NCBI RefSeq assembly: GCF_009861505.1
Contig: NZ_WTFT01000007.1
Span: 95,865 to 159,864, forward strand
Direction: 5' to 3'
DNA length: 64,000 nucleotides
DNA from: Pseudomonas izuensis
Lineage (GTDB): Bacteria > Pseudomonadota > Gammaproteobacteria > Pseudomonadales > Pseudomonadaceae
Position numbers and translations under genes: made by a program. Of the stretch, positions 36,277 through 47,813 are shown in pieces. The first letter of the stretch is position 1. Every line of letters begins with the position of its first letter. A model generated the notes under the pieces. The model ran no database searches, was not told the DNA's origin, and saw only the letters and a list, made by a program, of their open reading frames with translations.

Positions 36277-36348
36277 AGCCAAGCAGCCAAGCAGCCAAGC
36301 AGCCAAGCAGCCAAGCAGCCAAGCAGCCAAGCAGCCAAGCAGCCAAGC
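36277..36348. repeat. Nine tandem copies of the octamer AGCCAAGC
   Basis: Exact 8 bp units from 36277 to 36348, followed by a partial unit. It lies 205 bp upstream of the hsdM start, inside the transposon near its right end. On the minus strand the unit reads GCTTGGCT. Tandem arrays of short units change copy number by slippage. A 105-codon open frame through the array encodes a repetitive LAAWLLGC stretch and is probably not a gene. Confidence 0.95.
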
Positions 36349-36462
36349 AAGAATGCGGTTCGTTTCGATGAAACCAAAACCATGTTCCATCACATCGCCC
36401 ATAAAAGGCCCATACATGGGCTGCGAGCATGGTGTGTATCGTTTTGGTTAGGCTGGAGCCAC

Positions 36463-36500
36463 AAAGAAAAACCCCGACACTAAGGCCGGGGGTTTTCTTT
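36463..36500 (-). terminator. Terminator inside the right transposon end, serving gyrB
   Basis: On the minus strand AAAGAAAACCCCCGG is followed after a short loop by a pairing arm and TTTTTCTTT, i.e. a GC stem flanked by A and T tracts. It is 57-94 bp beyond the gyrB stop and would end gyrB transcripts entering the element. The stem overlaps a degenerate TnsB-type repeat (36475-36487). Confidence 0.8.
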
Positions 36501-36551
36501 AGATGGCGACAATAATCCGCCCACTTGCGACACTTAATGTGCCCATCGACA
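36475..36551. repeat. Right transposon end with two clear and one weak TnsB-type repeats
   Basis: Reading inward on the minus strand: terminal TGTCGAT, repeat R1 at 36527-36544 (GGGCACATTAAGTGTCGC), R2 at 36506-36522 (GGGCGGATTATTGTCGC), and a weaker one at 36475-36487 overlapping the terminator. The repeats are closely packed, about 21 bp apart, as at Tn7 right ends, whereas those at the left end are spread out. Confidence 0.85.
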
Positions 36552-36556
36552 CGGAC
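36552..36556. repeat. Target site duplication CGGAC, right copy
   Basis: Directly follows the terminal ACA of the element and directly precedes the complement of the gyrB stop codon (36557-36559). Identical to the left copy at 8726-8730. Confidence 0.93.
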
Positions 36557-40083
<3,527 letters not shown>

Positions 40084-40103
40084 CTAGCTTCTGCTGGGCA
40101 TGA

Positions 40104-41207
40104 TTACAGACGCATCGGCATAACAACGTAGGCCGAGTCGTCGTTGTCGGACTCTTGCACCAGCGCACTGCTGTTGGAGTCGGACAGGATCAGGCGAACC
40201 TGCTCGGTGGTCATCACGCCCAACACGTCGAGCAAGTAGCTCACGTTGAAGCCGATTTCCAGGGAGCCACCGTTGTATTCAACACCCACTTCTTCTTCCG
40301 CTTCTTCCTGCTCCGGGTTGTTCGCCTGGATCTTCAGTTGACCGTTGGCCAGTTGCAGACGAATACCGCGGTACTTCTCATTGGACAGAATTGCGGTACG
40401 GCTGAAGGCTTCGCGCAGCGCCTGACGATCACCCAGCACCAGTTTGTCGCCGCCCTTGGGCAGCACGCGCTCGTAGTCAGGGAACTTGCCGTCGACCAGT
40501 TTCGAGGTGAAGGTAAATTCGCCAGTGGTGGCGCGAATGTGGTGCTGACCCAGGACGATGCTGACGATGCCGTCCGGTTCGGTCAGTAGACGCGCCAGTT
40601 CCAGAATACCTTTGCGCGGTACGATGACCTGATGGCGATCAGGCTGACCGATATCGGCCTGCATCGAGCACATGGCCAAGCGATGGCCATCGGTGGCCAC
40701 GGCACGGATCACACCGGCAGAGACTTCAAGCAGCATGCCATTGAGGTAGTAGCGCACGTCCTGCTGGGCCATGGCGAAGCTGGTCCGCTCGATCAAGCGA
40801 CGCAACTTGCTTTGCTCGAGGCTGCACGTCAGCGAGCCTGGACCTTCTTCCACCGTCGGGAAGTCATTGGCCGGCAGGGTCGACAGGGTGAAGCGGCTAC
40901 GACCAGCCTTCACCACAAGCTTCTGCTCGTCGACCTTGATGTCGATCAGCGCATCGTTCGGCAAGCTTTTGCAGATATCCATCAGCTTGCGTGCAGGCAC
41001 GGTGATCGAACCCGGTTCTGCGGGCTCTTCGAGTTGAACACGGCCGACCAGCTCGACTTCCAGGTCGGTACCGGTCAGCGACAGTTGCTGGCCTTCGACA
41101 ACCAGCAGCACGTTGGAAAGCACCGGCAAGGTCTGTCGGCGCTCGACGACGCCTGCGACCAGTTGCAGGGGTTTCAACAGGGCTTCGCGTTGAATGGTGA
41201 AATGCAT
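40104..41207 (-). CDS. dnaN: DNA polymerase III beta sliding clamp
   Basis: 367 residues, starting MHFTIQREALLKPLQLVAGVVERRQTLPVLSN, with the three-domain clamp fold and the terminal SAYVVMPMRL typical of DnaN. It forms the ring-shaped processivity clamp. Lies 39 bp after dnaA and 20 bp before recF on the same strand, in the conserved origin operon. Nothing unusual. Confidence 0.98.
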   Translation of the reverse strand: MHFTIQREALLKPLQLVAGVVERRQTLPVLSNVLLVVEGQQLSLTGTDLEVELVGRVQLEEPAEPGSITVPARKLMDICKSLPNDALIDIKVDEQKLVVKAGRSRFTLSTLPANDFPTVEEGPGSLTCSLEQSKLRRLIERTSFAMAQQDVRYYLNGMLLEVSAGVIRAVATDGHRLAMCSMQADIGQPDRHQVIVPRKGILELARLLTEPDGIVSIVLGQHHIRATTGEFTFTSKLVDGKFPDYERVLPKGGDKLVLGDRQALREAFSRTAILSNEKYRGIRLQLANGQLKIQANNPEQEEAEEEVGVEYNGGSLEIGFNVSYLLDVLGVMTTEQVRLILSDSNSSALVQESDNDDSAYVVMPMRL

Positions 41208-41246
41208 GGTCTAGTCCCTTGCCTTAATTAGCTGCGCTGGTGTTCA

Positions 41247-42776
41247 TCAAGTGGTCAGTGTACGCAGCAGGTTCTTGTAGTCCTCGCGGATGTCCGCGTC
41301 GGATTCCTTAAGTTCGTTGATCTTGCGGCAGGCGTGCAAAACCGTTGTGTGGTCACGTCCGCCAAACACATCGCCGATCTCCGGCAAACTGTGGTTGGTC
41401 AGCTCCTTGGACAATGCCATGGCGACCTGACGCGGGCGGGCGACCGAACGCGAACGACGTTTTGACAGCAAGTCGGAGATCTTGATCTTGTAGTACTCGG
41501 CGACGGTGCGCTGAATGTTATCCACAGAGACCAGCTTGTCTTGCAGCGCCAAAAGATCCTTCAAGGATTCACGAATCAGCTCGATGGTGATATCGCGGCC
41601 CATGAAGTGCGAATGGGCGATGACGCGTTTAAGCGCGCCTTCCAGTTCACGGACATTGGAGCGAATGCGTTGGGCAATAAAGAACGCCGCGTCGTGGGGT
41701 AGTTCGACTTTGGCCTGATCGGCCTTCTTCATCAGGATCGCCACACGAGTTTCAAGCTCCGGCGGTTCGACGGCTACCGTCAACCCCCAACCAAAGCGGG
41801 ATTTCAGGCGCTCTTCAAGGCCTTCGATTTCTTTCGGGTAGCGGTCACTGGTGAGAATGACTTGCTGGCCACCTTCAAGCAGGGCATTGAAGGTGTGGAA
41901 AAACTCTTCCTGAGAACGTTCCTTGCGGGCGAAGAATTGAATGTCGTCAATCAGCAAGGCATCCACCGAGCGGTAGAAACGCTTGAACTCATTGATGGCA
42001 TTCAGTTGCAAGGCCTTGACCATATCGGCCACGAAGCGCTCGGAATGCAGGTAAACGACCTTGGCATTCGGGTTCTTCTTTAATAGATGGTTACCCACAG
42101 CGTGCATCAAGTGGGTTTTACCCAGACCCACACCACCATAAAGGAAGAGCGGGTTATAGCCATGCTTGGGATTGTCCGCCACTTGCCAGGCCGCAGCCCG
42201 GGCCAGTTGGTTGGACTTGCCCTCAACGAAGTTTTCGAAGGTAAAGGTGCGGTTCAGGTAGCTGGTGTGCTTGAGCGCACCTTCAACTTGCACGGTGCGT
42301 TGTTCAGCACGAACCGGAGCCTGTTGCGAACTGGCGCCGGCCATCGGGTCGAAGCTGTCGCGCGACGGCTCCTCCTCAATGACTTCAGTGGCTTTTTGCG
42401 TCGCACGCTTGGTCGGGGCGCTAACCGGTGCTTGTGCCGGAGTACTGTTTGAGGCCGGAGCCGCCTGAACCTGGGACGCAGCAGCAGCGGCGGCCAAAGG
42501 CGCATTCGGAGCAGCACGCGGCGCGGAACTGCGTTTACTGCCTATTAATAAGGAGAGTGCAGGCGCCATCCCGTTGCCATGCTCGTCCAGCAATTCCAGA
42601 ACACGACCCAGGTACTTTTCGTTGACCCAGTCCAGGACAAACCGATTGGGTGCGTAGACACGCAACTCGTCGCCTTCGGCTTCGACCTGTAGTGGACGGA
42701 TCCAAGTGTTGAATTGTTGGGCAGGCAGTTCATCGCGCAAAAGCTCCACGCACTGCTGCCAAAGTTCCACTGACAC
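41247..42776 (-). CDS. dnaA: Chromosomal replication initiator DnaA
   Basis: 509 residues. Domain I begins [30 protein letters not shown]; a Pro/Ala-rich domain II linker covers about 85-165; the AAA+ domain III has Walker [11 protein letters not shown] and Walker [10 protein letters not shown]; domain IV ends with the DnaA-box reading helix ([40 protein letters not shown]). It transcribes away from rpmH. The region upstream is full of DnaA boxes, so autoregulation is expected. Confidence 0.98.
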   Translation of the reverse strand: MSVELWQQCVELLRDELPAQQFNTWIRPLQVEAEGDELRVYAPNRFVLDWVNEKYLGRVLELLDEHGNGMAPALSLLIGSKRSSAPRAAPNAPLAAAAAASQVQAAPASNSTPAQAPVSAPTKRATQKATEVIEEEPSRDSFDPMAGASSQQAPVRAEQRTVQVEGALKHTSYLNRTFTFENFVEGKSNQLARAAAWQVADNPKHGYNPLFLYGGVGLGKTHLMHAVGNHLLKKNPNAKVVYLHSERFVADMVKALQLNAINEFKRFYRSVDALLIDDIQFFARKERSQEEFFHTFNALLEGGQQVILTSDRYPKEIEGLEERLKSRFGWGLTVAVEPPELETRVAILMKKADQAKVELPHDAAFFIAQRIRSNVRELEGALKRVIAHSHFMGRDITIELIRESLKDLLALQDKLVSVDNIQRTVAEYYKIKISDLLSKRRSRSVARPRQVAMALSKELTNHSLPEIGDVFGGRDHTTVLHACRKINELKESDADIREDYKNLLRTLTT

Positions 42777-43253
42777 GGATATCCCCTAAGTTGAAAGCCG
42801 GTGAGGCAAAAACAAGCGCCCATTGTAACGACCAGACGCTGACTTATCCACACGTAGGTGGGCCATCGACCAAGAAGAATCAACGTTTTATACGCAAAAA
42901 AGACGACCAATGGTCTGTGAATAAGCTCTGTGGATAACCGGGTCTGAGCTCATTGCACAAGTGGGGGTGAAACTCGGTGGATAACCTGCCTGTGGATAAC
43001 AGCATCTTTCACACACAGGTTTTCCGACAGCGCAGCACAGCCTGATCACCGTTTTCCACTGTAGTTGTCATTCTCTGTACAGCATGTGAAATAAGGGCTG
43101 TGGTCAGTTATCCACAGATGATCGTGCCCTTAGCCTTTATAAGCTTTACAGAAAAGCTTTAAATACTCTCCTTCTTTATTTTTATGTTTAGCGAAGGCGC
43201 GAGGCCGACCAAAACGTCTGGAGATCTATTTATAAGGAAACGCTGGTTGGAAA
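42777..43253. other. Replication origin region between dnaA and rpmH
   Basis: No genes. It contains perfect DnaA boxes TTATCCACA or its complement at 42844-42852, 42929-42937, 42991-42999 and 43108-43116, plus the variant TGTGAATAA at 42916-42924. An AT-rich unwinding-type segment (about 43133-43185, with TTTATTTTTATG) follows on the rpmH side. This is the conserved oriC position of Pseudomonas. Confidence 0.88.
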
Positions 43254-43282
43254 TTGACCTAGAGGCTTGCTTTCTCTAGAAT
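43254..43282 (+). promoter_or_regulatory. Sigma70-type promoter of rpmH-rnpA
   Basis: TTGACC (43254-43259), a 17 bp spacer and TAGAAT (43277-43282), about 60 bp upstream of the rpmH start. Good match to the sigma70 consensus. Confidence 0.75.
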
Positions 43283-43343
43283 CCCCGGTCTCTTAAAACG
43301 GGGGCCATTCCGGCCCGTTGTGGACGAACCAGGTAACACGACA

Positions 43344-43478
43344 ATGAAACGTACTTTCCAACCAAGCACTATCAAACGCGCTCGTACCCACGGTTTCCGT
43401 GCTCGCATGGCTACCAAGAACGGTCGTGCCGTCCTGTCGCGTCGTCGCGCCAAAGGTCGTGCGCGTCTGGCAGTTTGA
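43344..43478 (+). CDS. rpmH: Large-subunit ribosomal protein L34
   Basis: 44 residues, [19 protein letters not shown] followed by the basic stretch [18 protein letters not shown]. This exact pattern is the bacterial L34 family. Start at ATG 43344, stop TGA at 43476-43478. First gene of rpmH-rnpA-yidD-yidC, driven by the promoter at 43254-43282. Confidence 0.98.
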   Translation: MKRTFQPSTIKRARTHGFRARMATKNGRAVLSRRRAKGRARLAV

Positions 43479-43494
43479 TAATCCGGCACTGGAG

Positions 43495-43896
43495 GTGAGT
43501 CAGGACTTCAGTCGGGAAAAGCGTCTGCTTACTCCCCGGCATTTCAAGGCAGTCTTTGACTCCCCTACCGGCAAGGTTCCGGGGAAAAATCTCCTGCTCC
43601 TTGCGCGCAACAACGATCTTGATCACCCCCGTCTTGGGTTGGTTATCGGGAAAAAGAGCGTAAAGCTCTCCGTCGAGCGCAATCGCCTCAAACGTCTGAT
43701 GCGCGAATCGTTTCGCCTGAACCAGGATTTACTGGTCGGTTGGGACATCGTTATCGTCGCGCGCAAAGGTTTGGGCGACGTAGAAAACCCCGAATTGATT
43801 CAGCATTTCGGCAAACTCTGGAAGCGTCTGGCACGTAGCACGCCGGTACCAGCAGTCAAAACCGAAACTGTAGGGGTAGACAGTCCAGATGCGTAA
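43495..43896 (+). CDS. rnpA: Ribonuclease P protein component
   Basis: 133 residues from GTG 43495 ([20 protein letters not shown]). The RNR motif and surroundings ([21 protein letters not shown]) are diagnostic for the RNase P protein that helps mature tRNA 5' ends. The open frame extends upstream into rpmH but the family length supports this start. It overlaps yidD by 8 bp. Confidence 0.95.
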   Translation: MSQDFSREKRLLTPRHFKAVFDSPTGKVPGKNLLLLARNNDLDHPRLGLVIGKKSVKLSVERNRLKRLMRESFRLNQDLLVGWDIVIVARKGLGDVENPELIQHFGKLWKRLARSTPVPAVKTETVGVDSPDA

Positions 43897-44134
43897 ACTG
43901 GCACTCGTTCCGATCCAGTTTTATCGCTATGCCATTAGTCCCCTGATGGCCAGTCACTGTCGTTTCTACCCCAGTTGTTCCTGCTACGCGTTGGAAGCCA
44001 TCGAAAATCATGGCCTTCTGCGCGGTGGCTGGCTGACCTTTCGTCGTTTAGGTCGCTGTCATCCGTGGAATCCCGGTGGTTATGACCCGGTTCCACCTAT
44101 CCCTACCTCCCGTTCTTCTTCGATGGCCGAGTAA
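43889..44134 (+). CDS. yidD: Membrane protein insertion efficiency factor YidD
   Basis: 81 residues with the conserved core [31 protein letters not shown] and [15 protein letters not shown] small membrane-associated protein aiding YidC-dependent insertion. It overlaps rnpA and ends 2 bp before yidC, consistent with one operon. Confidence 0.96.
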   Translation: MRKLALVPIQFYRYAISPLMASHCRFYPSCSCYALEAIENHGLLRGGWLTFRRLGRCHPWNPGGYDPVPPIPTSRSSSMAE

Positions 44135-44136
44135 TC

Positions 44137-45816
44137 ATGGATATCAAACGCACGATCCTGATCGTCGCCCTGGCAATCGTGTCCTACGTTATGGTTCTTA
44201 AATGGAACCAGGACTATGGTCAGGCTGCCTTGCCGACTCAGAATGTTGCTTCCAGTACGACCGCACCGGGCCTCCCGGATACGGCAACTGGCAATAAAGC
44301 GTCCGTCAGTGACGACATTCCACACGCCGCAAACGATACCAGCGCACCTGCCGAAACTCCGGTAGCTGTTAGCACCGACCTCATCCAGATCAAAACGGAT
44401 GTGCTCGATCTGGCCATCGATCCACAAGGTGGTGATGTTGCCCAGCTGAAACTGCCGCTGTATCCACGTCGCCAGGACCATCCGGAAATTCCGTTCCAGT
44501 TGTTCGACAACGGAAACGAGCGCACTTATCTGGCTCAGAGCGGCCTGATCGGCAGCAACGGCCCGGACGCAAGTCCTGCCGGTCGTCCGGTTTACTCCTC
44601 GGAGAAGAAGATTTATCAACTGGCTGACGGTCAGGACCAATTGGTCGTGGATCTGAAGTTCAGCAAGGACGGCGTCAATTACATCAAGCGTTTCACCCTG
44701 AAACGTGGCCTGTATGACGTAACCGTTTCTTACTTGATCGATAACCAGAGCGCTCAGCCCTGGTCCGGTGCGATGTTCGCGCAATTGAAGCGTGACGCCA
44801 GCTCCGATCCTTCTTCCAGCACAGCCACCGGCACCGCGACTTACCTGGGCGCCGCCCTGTGGACACGTTCCGAGCCGTACAAGAAAGTGTCCATGAAAGA
44901 TATGGACAAGGCCGCGCTGAAAGAAACCGTGAACGGTGGTTGGGTTGCCTGGTTGCAACACTACTTCGTGACCGCGTGGATTCCGGCCAAGGGCGAAAAC
45001 AATGTCGTCCAGACCCGTAAAGACAGCAAAGGCAACTACATCATTGGTTACACCGGCCCGTCCCTGACCGTAGCGCCAGGTGCCAAGGCTGAAACCAGTG
45101 CCATTCTGTACGCGGGTCCGAAAAGCCAGGCTGTGCTGAAAGAGTTGTCCCCAGGTCTGGAACTGACTGTCGACTACGGCATTCTCTGGTTCATCGCACA
45201 ACCTATCTTCTGGTTGCTGCAACATATCCACGCCATTGTGGGTAACTGGGGCTGGTCGATCATTTTCCTGACCATGCTGATCAAAGGGATCTTCTTCCCG
45301 CTGTCGGCTGCCAGCTACAAATCCATGGCGCGCATGCGTGCAGTGGCACCGAAACTGGCCGCGCTGAAAGAACAACATGGCGATGACCGGCAGAAAATGT
45401 CGCAGGCCATGATGGAGCTGTACAAAAAAGAGAAGATCAATCCGCTGGGTGGTTGCTTGCCAATCCTCGTGCAGATGCCGGTTTTCCTCTCGCTGTACTG
45501 GGTTCTGCTGGAAAGCGTTGAAATGCGCCAGGCGCCGTTCATGCTGTGGATTACTGACCTGTCGATCAAGGATCCGTTCTTCATCCTGCCGATCATCATG
45601 GGTGCAACCATGTTCATCCAGCAGCAGTTGAACCCGACTCCACCGGATCCAATGCAGGCCAAGGTGATGAAGCTGATGCCAATCATCTTCACCTTCTTCT
45701 TCCTGTGGTTCCCGGCCGGTCTGGTGCTGTACTGGGTAGTGAACAACTGCCTGTCGATCGCCCAACAGTGGTACATCACTCGTAAGATCGAAGCCGCTAC
45801 CAAAGCGACTGCCTGA
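44137..45816 (+). CDS. yidC: Membrane protein insertase YidC
   Basis: 559 residues. An N-terminal membrane anchor (ILIVALAIVSYVMVLKWNQ), a large periplasmic domain (about 40-340), and the conserved five-helix insertase core starting near 350 (WSIIFLTMLIKGIFFPLS, then GGCLPILVQMPVFLSLYWVL). It inserts membrane proteins with or without SecYEG. Followed by a clear terminator at 45839-45863, which separates it from mnmE. Confidence 0.97.
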   Translation: MDIKRTILIVALAIVSYVMVLKWNQDYGQAALPTQNVASSTTAPGLPDTATGNKASVSDDIPHAANDTSAPAETPVAVSTDLIQIKTDVLDLAIDPQGGDVAQLKLPLYPRRQDHPEIPFQLFDNGNERTYLAQSGLIGSNGPDASPAGRPVYSSEKKIYQLADGQDQLVVDLKFSKDGVNYIKRFTLKRGLYDVTVSYLIDNQSAQPWSGAMFAQLKRDASSDPSSSTATGTATYLGAALWTRSEPYKKVSMKDMDKAALKETVNGGWVAWLQHYFVTAWIPAKGENNVVQTRKDSKGNYIIGYTGPSLTVAPGAKAETSAILYAGPKSQAVLKELSPGLELTVDYGILWFIAQPIFWLLQHIHAIVGNWGWSIIFLTMLIKGIFFPLSAASYKSMARMRAVAPKLAALKEQHGDDRQKMSQAMMELYKKEKINPLGGCLPILVQMPVFLSLYWVLLESVEMRQAPFMLWITDLSIKDPFFILPIIMGATMFIQQQLNPTPPDPMQAKVMKLMPIIFTFFFLWFPAGLVLYWVVNNCLSIAQQWYITRKIEAATKATA

Positions 45817-45838
45817 CTTACACTGTGGATAACCACTC

Positions 45839-45863
45839 AAAACGCCCCCTAGTGGGGCGTTTT
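45839..45863. terminator. Rho-independent terminator after yidC
   Basis: AAAACGCCCC-ctagt-GGGGCGTTTT, 22 bp beyond the yidC stop. Symmetric A and T tracts allow function on both strands. Confidence 0.88.
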
Positions 45864-45895
45864 GCTATCTGTCACTTTTGTCTGGGTACCGGTTT

Positions 45896-47266
45896 ATGAG
45901 CGTTCCTCGTGAAACCATCGCCGCCGTCGCCACCGCTCAAGGCCGTGGCGGCGTAGGCATCGTCCGTATTTCCGGGCCTTTGGCCAGCGTTGCGGCCAAG
46001 GCCTTCAGTGGTCGTGAACTCAAGCCGAGATTCGCCCACTACGGTCCGTTCCTCGGTGAAAACGAAGAGGTGCTGGATCAAGGCATCACACTGTACTTTC
46101 CTGGGCCGAACTCGTTCACCGGTGAAGATGTGCTGGAGCTGCAGGGTCATGGCGGCCCGATTGTCCTGGATATGCTGCTCAAGCGCTGCCTGGAACTCGG
46201 CTGCCGTCTGGCCAGGCCCGGGGAGTTCAGCGAACGCGCCTTCCTCAACGACAAGCTCGACCTGGCACAGGCCGAAGCCATCGCCGACCTGATCGAGGCA
46301 AGTTCTGCACAGGCGGCTCGAAATGCCCTGCGTTCATTGCAAGGTGCATTTTCCCAGCGTGTGCATAACCTCACCGAACAATTGATCGGCCTGCGCATCT
46401 ACGTCGAAGCAGCCATCGACTTTCCGGAAGAAGAGATCGACTTCCTTGCCGATGGCCATGTGTTGAGCATGCTCGACAAAGTGCGCGAAGAGTTATCCAC
46501 CGTCTTGCGTGAAGCCGGGCAGGGTGCCTTGCTGCGTGATGGCATGACTGTGGTGATCGCCGGTCGGCCCAATGCCGGGAAATCCAGCCTGCTCAATGCA
46601 CTGGCCGGCCGAGAGGCGGCTATTGTGACCGAGATTGCCGGCACCACTCGAGACGTTCTTCGCGAACATATCCACATCGACGGTATGCCACTGCACGTTG
46701 TCGATACCGCTGGTCTGCGAGATACCGATGATCATGTGGAAAAAATCGGCGTCGAACGGGCATTGAAAGCCATTGGTGAAGCCGATCGTGTGCTGTTGGT
46801 CGTTGATGCCACAGCGCCCGAAGCCATTGATCCCTTCGCCTTGTGGCCCGAATTCCTTGAAACCCGCCCAGATCCGGCAAAAGTCACGCTGATCCGCAAT
46901 AAAGCTGACTTGACGGGGGAAACGATTGCCCTGGATGTCAGCGACGATGGCCATGTCACCATCAGTCTCAGTGCCAAGTCTGCAGGTGTCGGCCTGGAAT
47001 TACTGCGAGAACACCTCAAGGCCTGCATGGGTTACGAGCAAACCTCGGAAAGCAGCTTCAGCGCTCGCCGACGTCACCTTGAAGCGCTTCGCCATGCCAG
47101 TGCATCCCTGGAACACGGTCACGCTCAACTGACACTGGCCGGCGCTGGAGAATTGCTGGCCGAGGATCTGCGACAGGCTCAGCAATTCCTTGGGGAAATC
47201 ACGGGTGCCTTTAGCTCCGATGATCTCTTGGGACGAATTTTCTCCAGCTTCTGCATCGGTAAGTAG
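45896..47266 (+). CDS. mnmE: tRNA uridine-5-carboxymethylaminomethyl GTPase MnmE
   Basis: 456 residues from ATG 45896 ([26 protein letters not shown]). The folate-binding N-terminus, the G domain with P-loop [12 protein letters not shown] near 222 and DTAG later, and the C-terminal catalytic FCIGK are all present. With MnmG it modifies wobble uridine 34 of several tRNAs; the partner gene mnmG follows after the second DnaA-box region. Confidence 0.97.
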   Translation: MSVPRETIAAVATAQGRGGVGIVRISGPLASVAAKAFSGRELKPRFAHYGPFLGENEEVLDQGITLYFPGPNSFTGEDVLELQGHGGPIVLDMLLKRCLELGCRLARPGEFSERAFLNDKLDLAQAEAIADLIEASSAQAARNALRSLQGAFSQRVHNLTEQLIGLRIYVEAAIDFPEEEIDFLADGHVLSMLDKVREELSTVLREAGQGALLRDGMTVVIAGRPNAGKSSLLNALAGREAAIVTEIAGTTRDVLREHIHIDGMPLHVVDTAGLRDTDDHVEKIGVERALKAIGEADRVLLVVDATAPEAIDPFALWPEFLETRPDPAKVTLIRNKADLTGETIALDVSDDGHVTISLSAKSAGVGLELLREHLKACMGYEQTSESSFSARRRHLEALRHASASLEHGHAQLTLAGAGELLAEDLRQAQQFLGEITGAFSSDDLLGRIFSSFCIGK

Positions 47267-47813
47267 TCCTTCGCTGTCCACAGACAGGCCATCCGTGCCT
47301 GTCTGCTCCCTCCTTTTCTGAAACAAAACCTCCAGTGCCGAGCAGATTCTCTCTGCTTGAGCGGATTCGTCGTGCCCAAAATTCGTTCGCCCACCACTTT
47401 TCTGTGGATTAAGCCCTGTGAATAACTGCTATTGAGGGCAGTTGATAACAGGGCCTCAAAACTGAAGATAACCGCCTCTGTGGATAACCACCCCATTCAT
47501 CCACAGGCTTAAACGGGTTATCCAAGGGCCTCCTTGGCACATGATCACAGGGTTTTGAATCTCTGTACATTACGTAAATAAAGGGCTGTATGACTTTATC
47601 CACAGAAAGCGTGGTCAGTAGAAATAAACATAAAAACAAAGATTTAATAAATTTCTCTCTTTTTAATTTCTATAACTCCGACTTCTCCACAGCTGGTTAA
47701 ATTTTGTGCAAAGGGTTCTTTAGGAAGGGCGAAGTCCCTATACTTGTCGACCAGGTCCAAAAACCTGAGCTCAAACTATTCCTGAATTACCTACTTAAGC
47801 AGGCACGAGGTGC
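47267..47813. other. Second DnaA-box-rich region between mnmE and mnmG
   Basis: No genes. It contains perfect boxes at 47479-47487 (TGTGGATAA) and 47596-47604 (TTATCCACA), near matches at 47403-47411, 47417-47425 and 47518-47526, and a strongly AT-rich stretch at 47620-47690. A weak hairpin CAGACAGGC/GCCTGTCTG (47281-47305) after mnmE may end its transcript. The layout mirrors the dnaA-rpmH region. Two origin-type regions in this chromosomal neighbourhood have been discussed for pseudomonads; which one fires here is unknown. Confidence 0.78.

Larger units (their letters stand above)
8731..36551. mobile_element. Tn7-like transposon of 27,821 bp inserted at the 3' end of gyrB
   Basis: The left end reads TGTCGATGGGCATATTAAG and the right end, on the opposite strand, TGTCGATGGGCACATTAAG, with further TnsB-type repeats inside each end and a perfect 5 bp duplication outside. 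The element carries overlapping tnsA, tnsB, tnsC and tniQ/tnsD genes (25017 to 19516, minus strand); no tnsE was recognised. The right end is 5 bp from the gyrB stop, and the tns operon reads away from gyrB, the same geometry as Tn7 beside glmS. Cargo lies on both sides of the tns operon: restriction-modification and a retron toward gyrB; recombinase, ParB-like, antitoxin-like and membrane-protein genes toward plsC. Both ends and all transposition genes look intact, so the element may be active. Confidence 0.95.

Noticed and set aside
36277..36348. CRISPR array
   Set aside because: The 8 bp units are contiguous with no spacers, and no cas genes are in the window.
36113..36430. 105-codon minus-strand open frame through the octamer array (LAAWLLGC repeats)
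   Set aside because: Repetitive peptide arises from the 8 bp repeat, which cannot keep a constant frame when copy number changes; no ribosome site and no family.
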